Below the pieces are notes generated by a model. That model did not search any database. It saw only the letters and a program-made list of their open reading frames with translations, and was not told the origin of the DNA. Shown piece after piece: positions 17,628-28,172 of a stretch of 64,000 nucleotides of DNA. The DNA is from Candidatus Brevundimonas phytovorans (GTDB lineage Bacteria > Pseudomonadota > Alphaproteobacteria > Caulobacterales > Caulobacteraceae). A program made the translations under genes and the position numbers. Position 1 is the stretch's first letter. Each line of letters starts with the position of its first letter. The DNA is taken from contig CP119309.1 in the NCBI GenBank assembly GCA_029203145.1, positions 312,501-376,500 of the forward strand, in the 5' to 3' direction.

Positions 17628-18575
17628 ATGTCGCCAGTCATCACTATTCAGGGTCTGACCAAGACCTATAAATCCGGCCATCAGGCCCTGAAGCGGGTCG
17701 ATCTGGAGATCGAGAAGGGCGAGATCTTCGCCCTGCTGGGGCCGAACGGCGCGGGCAAGACGACGATGATCTCCATCATCTGCGGCATCGTCACGCCCTC
17801 GACCGGGACGGTGATCGCCGACGGCCATGACATCCAGAAAGACTATCGCGCCGCCCGCACCCGCATCGGCCTGGTGCCGCAGGAGCTGACGACGGACGCC
17901 TTCGAGACCGTGCTGGCCACCGTCACCTTCAGCCGGGGCCTGTTCGGCAAGGCGCCGAACCCGGCCCATATCGAAAAGGTGCTGCGCGACCTGTCTCTAT
18001 GGGACAAGAAGGACGCCAAGATCATGACCCTGTCCGGCGGGATGAAGCGCCGTGTCATGATCGCCAAGGCCCTGAGCCACGAGCCCGACATCCTGTTCCT
18101 GGATGAGCCGACGGCGGGCGTGGACGTGGAGCTGCGCCGCGACATGTGGGGCCTGGTGCGCCAGTTGCGGGATCAGGGCGTCACCATCATCCTGACCACC
18201 CACTATATCGAGGAGGCCGAGGAGATGGCCGATCGGGTGGGGGTCATCCTCAAGGGCGAGCTGATCCTGGTCGAGAAGACCGCGACCCTCATGCGCAAGC
18301 TGGGCAAGAAGACCCTGACGCTGAACCTGCAGGAGCCGATGGCGGTCATCCCGCCGGAGCTGGCGGAATGGGACCTGAGCCTGAAAAACGAGGGCGGGGA
18401 GCTGGAATACGCCTTCGACGCCCACGCCGAGAAGACCGGGGTGCCGTCGCTGCTGCGTCGCCTGTCCGATCTGGGCGTCGCCTTCAAGGACCTGAACACC
18501 CGCCAGAGCTCGCTGGAAGACATCTTTGTCAGCCTGGTCCACCGTGACGGGGCCAGCGAAGGGGAGGCTGCGTGA
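17628..18575 (+). CDS. ABC-2 type exporter, ATP-binding protein
   Basis: 315 residues. A single nucleotide-binding domain with Walker A GPNGAGKTT (about residue 38), Q-loop region GLVPQELT, ABC signature LSGGMKRRVMIAKAL, Walker B ILFLDEPTAGVD and the switch His in TTHYIEEAEEM. The C-terminal ~90 residues are an accessory extension ending in the QSSLEDIFVSLV motif typical of YadG/CcmA-like exporters. In-frame ATGs at 17562 and 17613 exist, but GGGAGG lies six bases before 17628. It is coupled to the permease gene by a one-base overlap. The cargo is unknown. Confidence 0.94.
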   Translation: MSPVITIQGLTKTYKSGHQALKRVDLEIEKGEIFALLGPNGAGKTTMISIICGIVTPSTGTVIADGHDIQKDYRAARTRIGLVPQELTTDAFETVLATVTFSRGLFGKAPNPAHIEKVLRDLSLWDKKDAKIMTLSGGMKRRVMIAKALSHEPDILFLDEPTAGVDVELRRDMWGLVRQLRDQGVTIILTTHYIEEAEEMADRVGVILKGELILVEKTATLMRKLGKKTLTLNLQEPMAVIPPELAEWDLSLKNEGGELEYAFDAHAEKTGVPSLLRRLSDLGVAFKDLNTRQSSLEDIFVSLVHRDGASEGEAA

Positions 18576-19342
18576 TGACGTTCAACGGACACGGCGTCTG
18601 GGCCATCTATCGCTTCGAGATGGCGCGGGCCCTGCGCACCCTGTGGCAGTCCATCGTGACGCCGGTGATCACCACGGCGCTTTACTTCGTCGTCTTCGGC
18701 GGGGCCATCGGCAGCCGCATGAGCGAGGTCGGGGGCGTGCCCTACGGCGCCTTCATCGTGCCGGGCCTGATCATGCTGAGCCTGTTCACCCAGTCGATCT
18801 TCAATGCCAGCTTCGGCATCTATTTCCCGAAATTCACCGGCACAATCTACGAGATCCTGTCGGCGCCCGTCAGTCCGCTGGAGATCGTCATCGCCTATGT
18901 CGGGGCGGCAGCGACCAAGTCGGCGGTGCTGGGCCTGATCATCCTGGCGACGGCGGCCCTGTTCGTGCCCTTGCAGATATTGCACCCCTTCTGGATGCTG
19001 GCCTTCCTGATCCTGATCGCCACCACCTTCAGCCTGTTCGGCTTCATCATCGGGGTCTGGGCGCAGAATTTCGAACAGCTGCAGATGATCCCCATGCTGA
19101 TCGTGACGCCGCTGACCTTCCTGGGCGGGGCCTTCTATTCGATCGACATGCTGCCGGACGGCTGGCGGACGGTGACGCTGTTCAACCCGGTGGTCTATCT
19201 GATCTCGGGCTTCCGCTGGGCCTTCTACGGCATCGGCGACGTCAGCGTGGGGCTGAGCCTGACGGCCACGCTGGGCTTCTTCTTCGCCTGTCTGGCGGTG
19301 GTGGGCTGGATCTTCAGGACAGGCTATCGTCTGAAGAACTGA
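18575..19342 (+). CDS. ABC-2 type exporter, permease
   Basis: About 255 residues with six membrane spans, the partner of the preceding ATPase (YadH/NodJ-like). Conserved features include the N-terminal amphipathic helix and span TLWQSIVTPVITTALYFVVFG, the loop IVPGLIMLSLFTQSIF, and the late TPLTFLGGAFYSIDMLP ... FNPVVYLISGFRW typical of ABC2_membrane proteins. The ATG overlaps the upstream stop as TGATG. A GTG three bases earlier (18572) is an alternative. GGGGAGG lies eight bases before the ATG. Confidence 0.93.
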   Translation: MTFNGHGVWAIYRFEMARALRTLWQSIVTPVITTALYFVVFGGAIGSRMSEVGGVPYGAFIVPGLIMLSLFTQSIFNASFGIYFPKFTGTIYEILSAPVSPLEIVIAYVGAAATKSAVLGLIILATAALFVPLQILHPFWMLAFLILIATTFSLFGFIIGVWAQNFEQLQMIPMLIVTPLTFLGGAFYSIDMLPDGWRTVTLFNPVVYLISGFRWAFYGIGDVSVGLSLTATLGFFFACLAVVGWIFRTGYRLKN

Positions 19343-19440
19343 GGTCGGCGCCGCGCGTCACGAAACCGCCGAACTCGCTCAGCAGTTTGAGGGTCTGCCG
19401 ATCCTTCTCGTGATGCGCGCCGCCCGGCGCCGGAGCCCGA

Positions 19441-20424
19441 ATGTCCGACGCCGACGACAAGTCCACGCCCTTCGCCCGCCGTCAGGTGCAGTGGGGCCGT
19501 CCGCCCCAGACCACCTTCATCGCCGGGCCCTTGCCGCGCGGCGCAGGCCTGACGCCGTCGGTCCCGGCGCCGCCCAAGACTGAAACGACGAAACCTGCGG
19601 CGGCGCCCGCCGCGCCGCGCGCAGCCTCGCGCCCCGCGTCGGGGAATGTGCTGGGCGGCTCGCTGGTGCCGCAGCGCCGGGCGACCTCGCCGGGCGCCGG
19701 GCCGACCTTCCTCACCGCCCCGGCCCCGGTCGCGCCTCAGCCTTCAGCGCCGGTCCCGGCGGCACGGGCGCCGATTGACGCCACGCCTCGGCCCCTGCCG
19801 CCCGTTCAGGCGCCCGAGGCTGCTCTTCGGGCGGAAGCGCCCGCGCCGGCCGCGCTCCCGCCCAAGCCTCAGGTTCAGCCCGTCGAGGTCGTCGTCCCGA
19901 TCGCCGCTCGCGCCGCGCCGCGCAAGGCCGCCAACCGCACGCCCCTCTATATCGCCGCCGCTGCGGTGGTGGTGATCGGCGCGCCGGTCGCCACCTGGCT
20001 GATCACGCGCTCCAACAGCGAACCGGCGCCGGAGGCGTCATCGGCGGCCTCGGACGTTTCGGCGCTGGAGGCCTCATCGCCCGCTGCGGCCGTTCCGGCG
20101 AGCGGGATCGTCGCGGCGGCGCCAAGCGAGGCCCTGCCGGTCGCCGCGCCGACGCAGCCCGTCGCGACGAACGCCGTGCGGCGTGCGGCCGCGCCGCGCC
20201 GGGCGCCGGTCGCCGCCTCGGCCGCCACCCTGGCCGCCAACACCGCCGCGCCCGCCGTCACGGCGCCGCCGCTCGTCGCAGCCCCCGCTACGCCGCCGCC
20301 AGTCGTGGTGATCGCGCCCGCGCTTGAACCGGCCCAGCCTGCTGGCCCCGCGCCCACGGTCGCCCGCCCGACGCAGAGCGACCCCAACGCCCCGGTCGTC
20401 ACCAAGCCTCAGCCGCTGGACTAG
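19441..20424 (+). CDS. Ala/Pro-rich single-span membrane protein
   Basis: 327 residues, no known family. A long, basic, Pro/Ala-rich cytoplasmic part (1-165) precedes one hydrophobic span (PLYIAAAAVVVIGAPVATWLI, about 170-190) and a disordered Ala/Pro/Val tail ending VVTKPQPLD. GGAG precedes the ATG. The composition makes homology detection unreliable. It shares architecture with the gene at 14923-15531. It lies 98 nt after the ABC exporter, and whether it is co-transcribed is unclear. Confidence 0.65.
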   Translation: MSDADDKSTPFARRQVQWGRPPQTTFIAGPLPRGAGLTPSVPAPPKTETTKPAAAPAAPRAASRPASGNVLGGSLVPQRRATSPGAGPTFLTAPAPVAPQPSAPVPAARAPIDATPRPLPPVQAPEAALRAEAPAPAALPPKPQVQPVEVVVPIAARAAPRKAANRTPLYIAAAAVVVIGAPVATWLITRSNSEPAPEASSAASDVSALEASSPAAAVPASGIVAAAPSEALPVAAPTQPVATNAVRRAAAPRRAPVAASAATLAANTAAPAVTAPPLVAAPATPPPVVVIAPALEPAQPAGPAPTVARPTQSDPNAPVVTKPQPLD

Positions 20425-20442
20425 GACACGGGACCGCAGTCC

Positions 20443-20820
20443 CTAGCGCAAGGTCAGATAGCCCCGCTCGACCATGCGGCGCAGAGCCTCGTAGGCCTCG
20501 GCCAGTTCCTCGTAGGCGGTGCGGGCGGCGGTCAGGCGGGCGGTCTGATCGACAGTGACGGCTGAGCCGGATTCCGACAGACGCACGGCCTCGGCGGCCC
20601 AGCGGGCGCGGGCGTTGGCGGTCAGGACCGCCAGCTTCTGGAAGGTGGCCACGTCGACGCGCGACAGGGTCTGGGCGATGACCTCGCGGTTGGAGATGAA
20701 GGCGGCGTAGTCGATCTGTTCCAGCAGGCCGCGCAGACGGCGCTGCTCCTGCGGGTCCTGATCGCTGGGCTCGAAATGGTCGCGCTGGCGGCGGTAGCTC
20801 TGGGTCAGGACGGTCGACAT
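20443..20820 (-). CDS. Hypothetical helical protein
   Basis: 125 residues, charged and Ala-rich, predicted almost wholly helical (for example RRLRGLLEQIDYAAF and AAYEELAEAYEALRRMVERGYLTL-like stretches). It has no signal peptide or membrane span and no motif I recognise. It is convergent with the gene ending at 20424, with 18 nt between. Its start is 46 nt from the RNase T2 stop and it could share a transcript with that gene. Confidence 0.65.
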   Translation of the reverse strand: MSTVLTQSYRRQRDHFEPSDQDPQEQRRLRGLLEQIDYAAFISNREVIAQTLSRVDVATFQKLAVLTANARARWAAEAVRLSESGSAVTVDQTARLTAARTAYEELAEAYEALRRMVERGYLTLR

Positions 20821-20866
20821 GGCAAACGCTCCGTGGGGGCCGTGGAGCGAGGCTGCGCCGTTCCGG

Positions 20867-21637
20867 TTAACGGGGCGTTTGCGACACGCCGGTGGGCGCC
20901 AGCTTCAGCCGCTCGCGGTCAGGCGCGCCGAGGCCGCGCGGGCAGGCCATGGGCTGATAGGCCTTCGAGTAGCAGAGCCGCGCCTCGCGGAACCAGCCGT
21001 CGGTGGTGGCGATGAAGACGCCGTTGCGCGGCAGGCCGGGGTTTGAGGCGACAAAGGCGTCGCGGATGGCGCCGGCGGTCAGGCGCTCGGCCGGGATGGC
21101 TTCGAGATCGGGCTTGTTCAGGCCGTTCCACATGCGGGCGGCCTGCTCGAAATAGGCTTCCGGGCTGTCCCAGCCGCAGGTGCCGTGGGCGGCCCATTCG
21201 TGCTGTTGCAAGGACGGCGAGGGGGTCATGCAGAAGTTCTTCTTCACCGTCGCCACGGGGATGGCCGGGCCGGGGGCGGCGCAGTAGCGCGGGTGCTGGT
21301 CAGCGGCGCCATTGGGCCACAGGCCGTGCAGGGTCAGGCCGAACTGGTTGCTGGCGCACTGATAGCGCGCGTCGGGGTAGTCCTTGCCCGAGCGGCAGGC
21401 CTGGGGCGACCAGCTGACGGCCAGCATGTTGAAGGCGACCGGCACGTCGGGCGCGGCCTCGTCGGCCGGGACGGGGTAGGGGCGGGCCGGCGCCAGGTCG
21501 GCGGGGACGGCGCAGGTCGCGCCCTCGGCGGCGGCGGTCATCACTGGCGAGGACAGGCGCGGCTCGCAGGCGGCCAGCAGCAGGGCGCCCGCAAGAAGGG
21601 GAGCCGTGAGGGGCGAGAGCAGCAGGGTCGGCCGCAT
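20867..21637 (-). CDS. Ribonuclease T2 family, secreted lipoprotein
   Basis: 256 residues. A lipoprotein-type signal (lipobox LAAC near residue 24) leads into an RNase T2 domain. Both active-site motifs are visible: CAS-1 FGLTLHGLWPN and CAS-2 HEWAAHGTCG, which provide the two catalytic His residues and the Glu. Paired Cys residues (ACRSGKDY, RYQCAS, RYCAAP, FCMTP) fit the family's disulfides. The enzyme would cleave single-stranded RNA in the periplasm to scavenge nucleotides. Confidence 0.9.
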   Translation of the reverse strand: MRPTLLLSPLTAPLLAGALLLAACEPRLSSPVMTAAAEGATCAVPADLAPARPYPVPADEAAPDVPVAFNMLAVSWSPQACRSGKDYPDARYQCASNQFGLTLHGLWPNGAADQHPRYCAAPGPAIPVATVKKNFCMTPSPSLQQHEWAAHGTCGWDSPEAYFEQAARMWNGLNKPDLEAIPAERLTAGAIRDAFVASNPGLPRNGVFIATTDGWFREARLCYSKAYQPMACPRGLGAPDRERLKLAPTGVSQTPR

Positions 21638-21759
21638 GGCGAGGGCTCCGGTTCGGGCGGGGACGATTTTTGACGCCTAGCCGCTAAGTCGGCGGGGGTC
21701 GAGACGGAACCCGGCGCGCGCCCGCTCATTCCATAAAGCGTCAGTGTTGAGGAACGCCC

Positions 21760-22044
21760 ATGCCCGATCAAGCCGCCTTCGAAGCCGCCCTGGACGAAGC
21801 CATCGCCCTGTTCGAGCAGGGGGAGGGGCTGGACCACCGGCGGTTCGACGCCTTGCTGGCCGAGATTGAGGCGCGGCGCGAGGCCCTGGTCGCCGTGCCG
21901 GAGGACGACCCCCGCGTCGAGGAGATCCGCCGCCTGCAGGCCCGCGCCGACGAACTGGAGGCCCGGGTCGCGGCGGGCAAGGGCTCGGTCATGGACGAGG
22001 TCAACCAGACCCTGTCGCCCCTGATGGGCCGCAAGGGGGCGTAA
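21760..22044 (+). CDS. Hypothetical coiled-coil protein
   Basis: 94 residues, acidic and strongly helical, with heptad-like runs (RRLQARADELEARVAAGKG). It has no signal peptide. GAGGAAC precedes the ATG. It superficially resembles exonuclease VII small subunits by size and charge, but the family's conserved LEEIV/LE.G..LEESL pattern is absent, so that name is not used. It is followed 77 nt later by the DsbA-family gene. Confidence 0.65.
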   Translation: MPDQAAFEAALDEAIALFEQGEGLDHRRFDALLAEIEARREALVAVPEDDPRVEEIRRLQARADELEARVAAGKGSVMDEVNQTLSPLMGRKGA

Positions 22045-22078
22045 GCGGCTCCGAGGGGGTAGCGGTGGCGATCAGCAA

Positions 22079-22090
22079 CACCATATGGTG
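22079..22090. promoter_or_regulatory. 12-bp palindrome CACCATATGGTG, possible operator
   Basis: A perfect palindrome 30 nt before the DsbA-family start, flanked by partly symmetric CAGCAA/CTGAT. Its position suits a repressor site overlapping the promoter. No regulator is adjacent. Confidence 0.25.
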
Positions 22091-22120
22091 CTGATAACAA
22101 AGCCCTAGGAAACGCTCCCC

Positions 22121-22807
22121 ATGACCGAAGTGACCGACGCTGCGCCCGCTCCCTTGAAAACCCTGAAGATCGACTTCGTTTCGGACGTGGTCTGCCCCTG
22201 GTGCGCGGTCGGTCTGGGCGGGCTGACGACGGCGCTCGACAGGCTGAAAGGCGAGGGGATCGCCGCCGACATCACCTTCCAGCCGTTTGAGCTGAACCCG
22301 CAGATCGCGCCGGAAGGCGAGAACATCGTCGAGCATATCGGCCGCAAGTATGGTTCGACGCCTGAACAGTCGGCCCAGAACCGCGAGATGATCCGGGCGC
22401 GCGCCGCCGAGGTCGGCTTTGACATGAAGATGGGGCCGGAAAGCCGCATCTGGAACACCTTCGACGCCCACCGTCTGCTGCACTGGGCGCATGAGACGGC
22501 GCCGGAGAAGCAGGAGGCGCTGAAGCGCGCCCTGTTCACCGCCCACTTCACCGACAACCGCAACATCACCGACGCCCGCGTCCTGACCGAGGCCGCCGAG
22601 GCCGCCGGGCTGGACCGGGCCGAGGCGGGCGAGGTCCTGGCCTCTGGGCGGTATGCGCAGGAGGTGCGCGGGGCGGAGGAGCTGTGGCGGGTGCGGGGGA
22701 TTACCTCGGTGCCGGCTGTGGTGGTTGAGGGGAAATACCTGATCAGCGGCGGGCAACCGGCGGCGGCGTTTGAAGAAGCGCTGCGGAAGATCGCGGCGGA
22801 TGTTTAG
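22121..22807 (+). CDS. DsbA-family oxidoreductase, FrnE-like
   Basis: 228 residues. A thioredoxin-fold protein with the redox motif CPWC in KIDFVSDVVCPWCAVGLGGL (Cys near 23 and 26) and a helical insertion containing HRLLHWAH. The C-terminus has the cis-Pro segment ITSVPAVVVEGKYLISGGQP. It has no signal peptide, so it is cytoplasmic, as in FrnE/polyketide-type members. These are thiol-disulfide isomerases or related enzymes, often linked to oxidative stress. The precise substrate is unknown. Confidence 0.92.
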   Translation: MTEVTDAAPAPLKTLKIDFVSDVVCPWCAVGLGGLTTALDRLKGEGIAADITFQPFELNPQIAPEGENIVEHIGRKYGSTPEQSAQNREMIRARAAEVGFDMKMGPESRIWNTFDAHRLLHWAHETAPEKQEALKRALFTAHFTDNRNITDARVLTEAAEAAGLDRAEAGEVLASGRYAQEVRGAEELWRVRGITSVPAVVVEGKYLISGGQPAAAFEEALRKIAADV

Positions 22808-22818
22808 GCTTCGCTCTT

Positions 22819-22997
22819 GATCCTCCCCCGCATGGCGGGGGAGGGGGACCGCGTAGCGGTGGAGGGGGCGGCTACGGCTTAACGCGCTGCCGGGTTGGCG
22901 TGGACCTGTGTCTGACCTTTGGAAGTTGAGCCTGACCCCGCCCCCTCCACCATGCTGCGCATGGTCCCCCTCCCCCGCTGCGCAGGGGAGGATTGAG
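22819..22997. repeat. Long intergenic palindromic repeat, family A (TCCTCCCC)
   Basis: About 180 bp starting 11 nt after the DsbA-family stop and ending next to a convergent stop. The left arm (TCCTCCCCCG, GGGGGAGGGGGACC, GGTGGAGGGGGCG) is repeated in inverse form on the right (CGCCCCCTCCACC, GGTCCCCCTCCCCC, GGGGAGGATTGAG). The central ~60 bp is not conserved between copies. Related copies: 32322, 40504, 42532, 46015; single arm at 30469; variants at 56453 and 59541. Confidence 0.9.
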
Positions 22998-23762
22998 TCA
23001 GGGCGACACCTCGTCCTCCGAAAAAACAGAGTCCAATTCGTCTGAATCGTCTGAAATCCGGCCCTCGGGATCGAGGCGGGTTTTGAGGGCGGCCATGCGG
23101 GCTTCGATGGCGCGGCGACCGGCGTGGTCGTCGGGGGAGAGGGCGGCGGCGTCGCGGGCGACGGCGGCGACCTCCTGCAGGTCCTGCTCCAGGGTGGCGA
23201 GGGGGTCGGGTGTGGGTTCGACCTTGGGTTCTGCGGCGGCGAGCAGGGCGGGGTCCGTCAGGGCGCGCCAGGTGCGCAGCCAGGAGGCGGCCTCGACGGC
23301 GCGGCCGCGCTGCAGGGCGCGGTTCAGGCGCATCAGGGCCTGGGCCGCCATCTGGGTCAGGTCGGGCGGGGTTGGGTCGGCGTCTTCGTCCTGCGGATCG
23401 GGCCAGACGTCTTCGATGTCGCTGCGGCGCCAGCCCTCGCGCGCGGCGCGGGACCGCAGGGTTCCCAGCTTCAGGTCATAGCGGGCGCAGACGGCCTCGG
23501 CCGCGTCCCCGGCCAGATAGTCGCGCCGCGCCGCCGCCCAGGTCCGCGCCGAGCGGACGCGATAGCCGTCGCTGGCGGGGTCGCCGGCGGGGGCGTCCAT
23601 GAGGTCGCCGCCGACCGGCGGGTCGTCCGCCCCGGCGGCTGTCGAGGGCCGGACATGGTCGGGGATATAGGTGGTGTCGCCGAACTCATCCTGCTGCCAC
23701 CGCCCCGAAGCGACGATCCGGGGCTCGCCCTCGTGCCAGTATGCCTCCCGCGCGTCGTCCAT
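22998..23762 (-). CDS. Hypothetical protein with terminase-small-subunit-like helix-turn-helix
   Basis: 254 residues, soluble and acidic. Residues ~75-112 read ARRDYLAGDAAEAVCARYDL, then a gTLRSRA turn and EGWRR. This is the spacing of helix-turn-helix segments in phage terminase small subunits and related DNA-binding proteins. The rest is Ala-rich helix with Asp/Glu-rich ends. AGGAGGAGG lies just before the ATG at 23762. No other phage genes are near, so it is either a domesticated protein or an unrelated regulator with a similar helix pair. The function is not established. Confidence 0.7.
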   Translation of the reverse strand: MDDAREAYWHEGEPRIVASGRWQQDEFGDTTYIPDHVRPSTAAGADDPPVGGDLMDAPAGDPASDGYRVRSARTWAAARRDYLAGDAAEAVCARYDLKLGTLRSRAAREGWRRSDIEDVWPDPQDEDADPTPPDLTQMAAQALMRLNRALQRGRAVEAASWLRTWRALTDPALLAAAEPKVEPTPDPLATLEQDLQEVAAVARDAAALSPDDHAGRRAIEARMAALKTRLDPEGRISDDSDELDSVFSEDEVSP

Positions 23763-24043
23763 CTCGCCTCCTCCTGCCTGCGGTAAGGAGGTTGGAGGAC
23801 GGGTGCGTCAGGATCGGACGGGGGCTCTGGCCGCCCGCCGTTCCCCTTCTTCCGTCGTCATCCTCCGGCGAGCGGAGCGAGATCGGGGGACCTAGCGGCG
23901 CCGAAGGCGATCTTTGTGCTGGGCGGGGGGCGGGCGGGATGGGGAACGCGTGTGTGTCTCTGTTTTTACTCGACCGAAGGCAGAGGCTTGGCATGAGATG
24001 GAAAAGGGTTCGCGCTGTCCGTGCCTGTCGCCAAGTAGAAGCC
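23763..24043. other. Gap bordering the foreign gene, with a degenerate GTCATCC repeat
   Basis: These 281 bases contain no convincing gene. Around 23857-23905 there is a GTCATCCTCCGGCGAGCGG-like stretch resembling the short palindromic repeats at 3891 and 51247. Base composition begins to fall towards 24000, so one edge of the transferred segment probably lies here. No tRNA end or direct repeat was recognised. Confidence 0.45.
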
Positions 24044-25915
24044 TTACGGCAAGCGTTCGAGAGGCCATCCGTGGTGCGTCGACAGATCTCCCTTATCGTC
24101 AGTTTTGACCACCATGCGGAACCGAGTGCCAGCAGGGCTTTCCCGCACATCTTTAGGACACCGTGCGATCGCCTTGGTCGGATCGGCGCCCTGTCCGGGA
24201 ACAGGCTGAACAACAGTCTTCCCGTTTGAATCGCCTACCTCGACGGTAAGCGTTGGATATCGAGCATATCCATCTTTAGCCGGACTCTCATCCGGAATGA
24301 AGGTGAGCGACGCGGGGATTCGCATTAGATCTAGCCGCTGCATGGTCCTCATCAGGCTAATCTTCGAAAACAGAGGTAGGTTGTTCGATTTATTGTTCTT
24401 GTCTTTATCGGTAATGATTCCAAAAATCACTTTAAATTCTGAATTATCTATAGCTTCCGTATAGGATTGGCTATCATTAGCCGCTATCCTGTCGGCTATT
24501 AGGATCTTGATCTTGTCTCTACAAGCTTGTTCCTGCCTGATAATTTCAACAGAGTTTAGGCCTTGATTGAAGAGATGACTAAGTTGTGCTGATCGAGTAG
24601 ATATCTTTACGCCATACATGATGGCTCGATGGCCGCCGGACGCAGATGCGTCTTTTACAACTTTGTAAAGATCGCACGGCTCAATAGCTGTGTTTCCGTT
24701 TGGACTTATGTCGGTTTGGTCAAGACATATAATAGATCCAACGATATTAGGTACCGCAGCGTTGTAGGCACCCTCGCTATAGACTCGCTTTCCATTTTTT
24801 GTTTCGTCATGATTGTAGCTAGGAAGGTCTGTATCTTCACACCTCTGGTCGATGTAAATGGTAAGTTTATCTAGATAGTTTTGTTCTACCTGATACCATT
24901 TAGACTCACAAAGATGGTACACTAAGCCGTCATCGGATACTGGTGCGTCAAATATCAATGACCGATATAGGCCGAATGATTTGCTCGGCTTTCCATCGTA
25001 GTCTGTCATTATGATGCGCGACGCTTTGATTTGCTCCAGCGTCATATCGCTTAGATCGATGTTTTTTGCCTCGGCAAAATCGGAAAGCGATTCGAGAGAA
25101 ATTTCAGGAGTTACCTCACTCTTTGCACCGTTAAGATCGAAGATGCAGCAGGTGTTGTCCCGATAATCTATAATGTCAGGTATCCCGAGTGCTAAGCCTT
25201 CATCCATGGATCTAAACGCTGATACAAGTTGAGCGTCGAGATTTTCAATTGTTTCTGGATCAGAGACGGGGGAGATATTTTGAATGTTTGGAAAATTCTC
25301 TAGGTAATATTCGCTCTTGTAGAGTTTTAGAAGTTTTTCGCAAATAGTAACGAGTTCTGAGGGTGATAATTTCAAGCTTATCTTAAGTGAAGAAGATCCA
25401 GTAGCGTTTTTGAATAGTTCCTTGTATTCCGCTCTTACCGAACCCGTTAGGCTCCTGATAATTTCGCTATTTCCGTCAAAATCAAGATATGTCAAATCCG
25501 TTGATGATGGCACTTGCGTGCGTTTTCGTCTTGCTGCGCCTGGTGATACCATATCTGCGCTCTTAAGGTGCTTTGGGTCTAGGCTGTTCAACGTAACGCG
25601 CAAACCGAAATCATATTCGAAAGCGCGTTCATCGAGATGATGCAGAGCTTGGCCAAAGGATAGAGCGAAACACCTGTCGCCAACTGGAAGAAATACGAGA
25701 GCGCCCTTCTGTTGTTGCCATAGGTCCTCCTTTTCGACGCCGAAATACTCGCGCCACCAAGGACGGGTGGCGTCAGAATCTAGGATGAAAAGAGAACTCC
25801 CCTCAGGCAATTTTTGGGCGACCGCCGACTCCAACTCATGATCCTGTCGCAGCGCGGTGTCCGCCGTGACGCCTGTTTTCAGGAGGTAGATGGAGAAGGG
25901 GCGTGATTTTGTCAT
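24044..25915 (-). CDS. TIGR04141/DUF6119 sporadically distributed protein
   Basis: 623 residues from the ATG at 25915; a TTG at 25957 would add 14. The N-terminus (KSRPFSIYLLKTGV), the WWREYFGV / GALVFLPVGDRCFALSFGQ / EYDFGLRVTLNSLD block, and the late YGVKISTRSAQLSHLFNQGLNS followed by RDKI match the TIGR04141/DUF6119 pattern. Members appear sporadically, mostly on mobile or defence-rich islands, and their biochemical role is not established. The gene is strikingly AT-rich with A/T-ending codons, unlike everything around it, so recent horizontal transfer is likely. No partner gene, restriction enzyme, integrase or toxin is beside it: thiC lies on one side and the terminase-like gene on the other. 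No signal peptide or membrane span was seen. Confidence 0.85.
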   Translation of the reverse strand: MTKSRPFSIYLLKTGVTADTALRQDHELESAVAQKLPEGSSLFILDSDATRPWWREYFGVEKEDLWQQQKGALVFLPVGDRCFALSFGQALHHLDERAFEYDFGLRVTLNSLDPKHLKSADMVSPGAARRKRTQVPSSTDLTYLDFDGNSEIIRSLTGSVRAEYKELFKNATGSSSLKISLKLSPSELVTICEKLLKLYKSEYYLENFPNIQNISPVSDPETIENLDAQLVSAFRSMDEGLALGIPDIIDYRDNTCCIFDLNGAKSEVTPEISLESLSDFAEAKNIDLSDMTLEQIKASRIIMTDYDGKPSKSFGLYRSLIFDAPVSDDGLVYHLCESKWYQVEQNYLDKLTIYIDQRCEDTDLPSYNHDETKNGKRVYSEGAYNAAVPNIVGSIICLDQTDISPNGNTAIEPCDLYKVVKDASASGGHRAIMYGVKISTRSAQLSHLFNQGLNSVEIIRQEQACRDKIKILIADRIAANDSQSYTEAIDNSEFKVIFGIITDKDKNNKSNNLPLFSKISLMRTMQRLDLMRIPASLTFIPDESPAKDGYARYPTLTVEVGDSNGKTVVQPVPGQGADPTKAIARCPKDVRESPAGTRFRMVVKTDDKGDLSTHHGWPLERLP

Positions 25916-26006
25916 GGCGTGGCAAGCTTGAAAATGAACTTTGTTCGTTGACGGCAAGCTAGACCTTAAAGTGCGGACTAGGCAACTCGACGTTGACGCT
26001 AGCCGC

Positions 26007-27944
<1,938 letters not shown>

Positions 27945-28021
27945 GGCGGCCTCAAAACGTTTGAGGTCCGCCGACGTCGGGCGTGCCGGTCCTGTGGCGT
28001 GAAGCCGGGGCCGGAAGCGTA

Positions 28022-28125
28022 CTCATCCCTTCGCCGGCATGACCCGGATCAGGTTCGACGGGTCAGGCGGCTACGCCAATCTCAGCCGCTCGATCGCGAC
28101 CCCCCGGAGAACGCCGAGACCCTAG
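28022..28125 (-). promoter_or_regulatory. TPP riboswitch (THI element) controlling thiC
   Basis: On the reverse strand the conserved core is clear: GGGGGGTCGCG, then GCGGCTGAGA (the pyrimidine-sensing CUGAGA), ACCCGTCGAACCTGATC, GGGTCATGCCGGCG and AGGGATGAG. P1 can close by pairing CTC with GAG. It lies in the thiC leader, so thiamine pyrophosphate should shut off thiC expression. Confidence 0.93.
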
Positions 28126-28172
28126 CCCGTTTCGGGGGTAGGTCAAGCGAGGGCGGCGTGGCAGGAAGGGGA

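Noticed and set aside
21760..22044. Exonuclease VII small subunit (xseB)
   Set aside because: Size and charge are similar but the family's conserved leucine/glutamate pattern is missing.
22819..22997. CRISPR array or insertion sequence
   Set aside because: The repeats are single inverted elements at separate gene junctions, with no regular spacers, no transposase and no target-site duplication that I could see.
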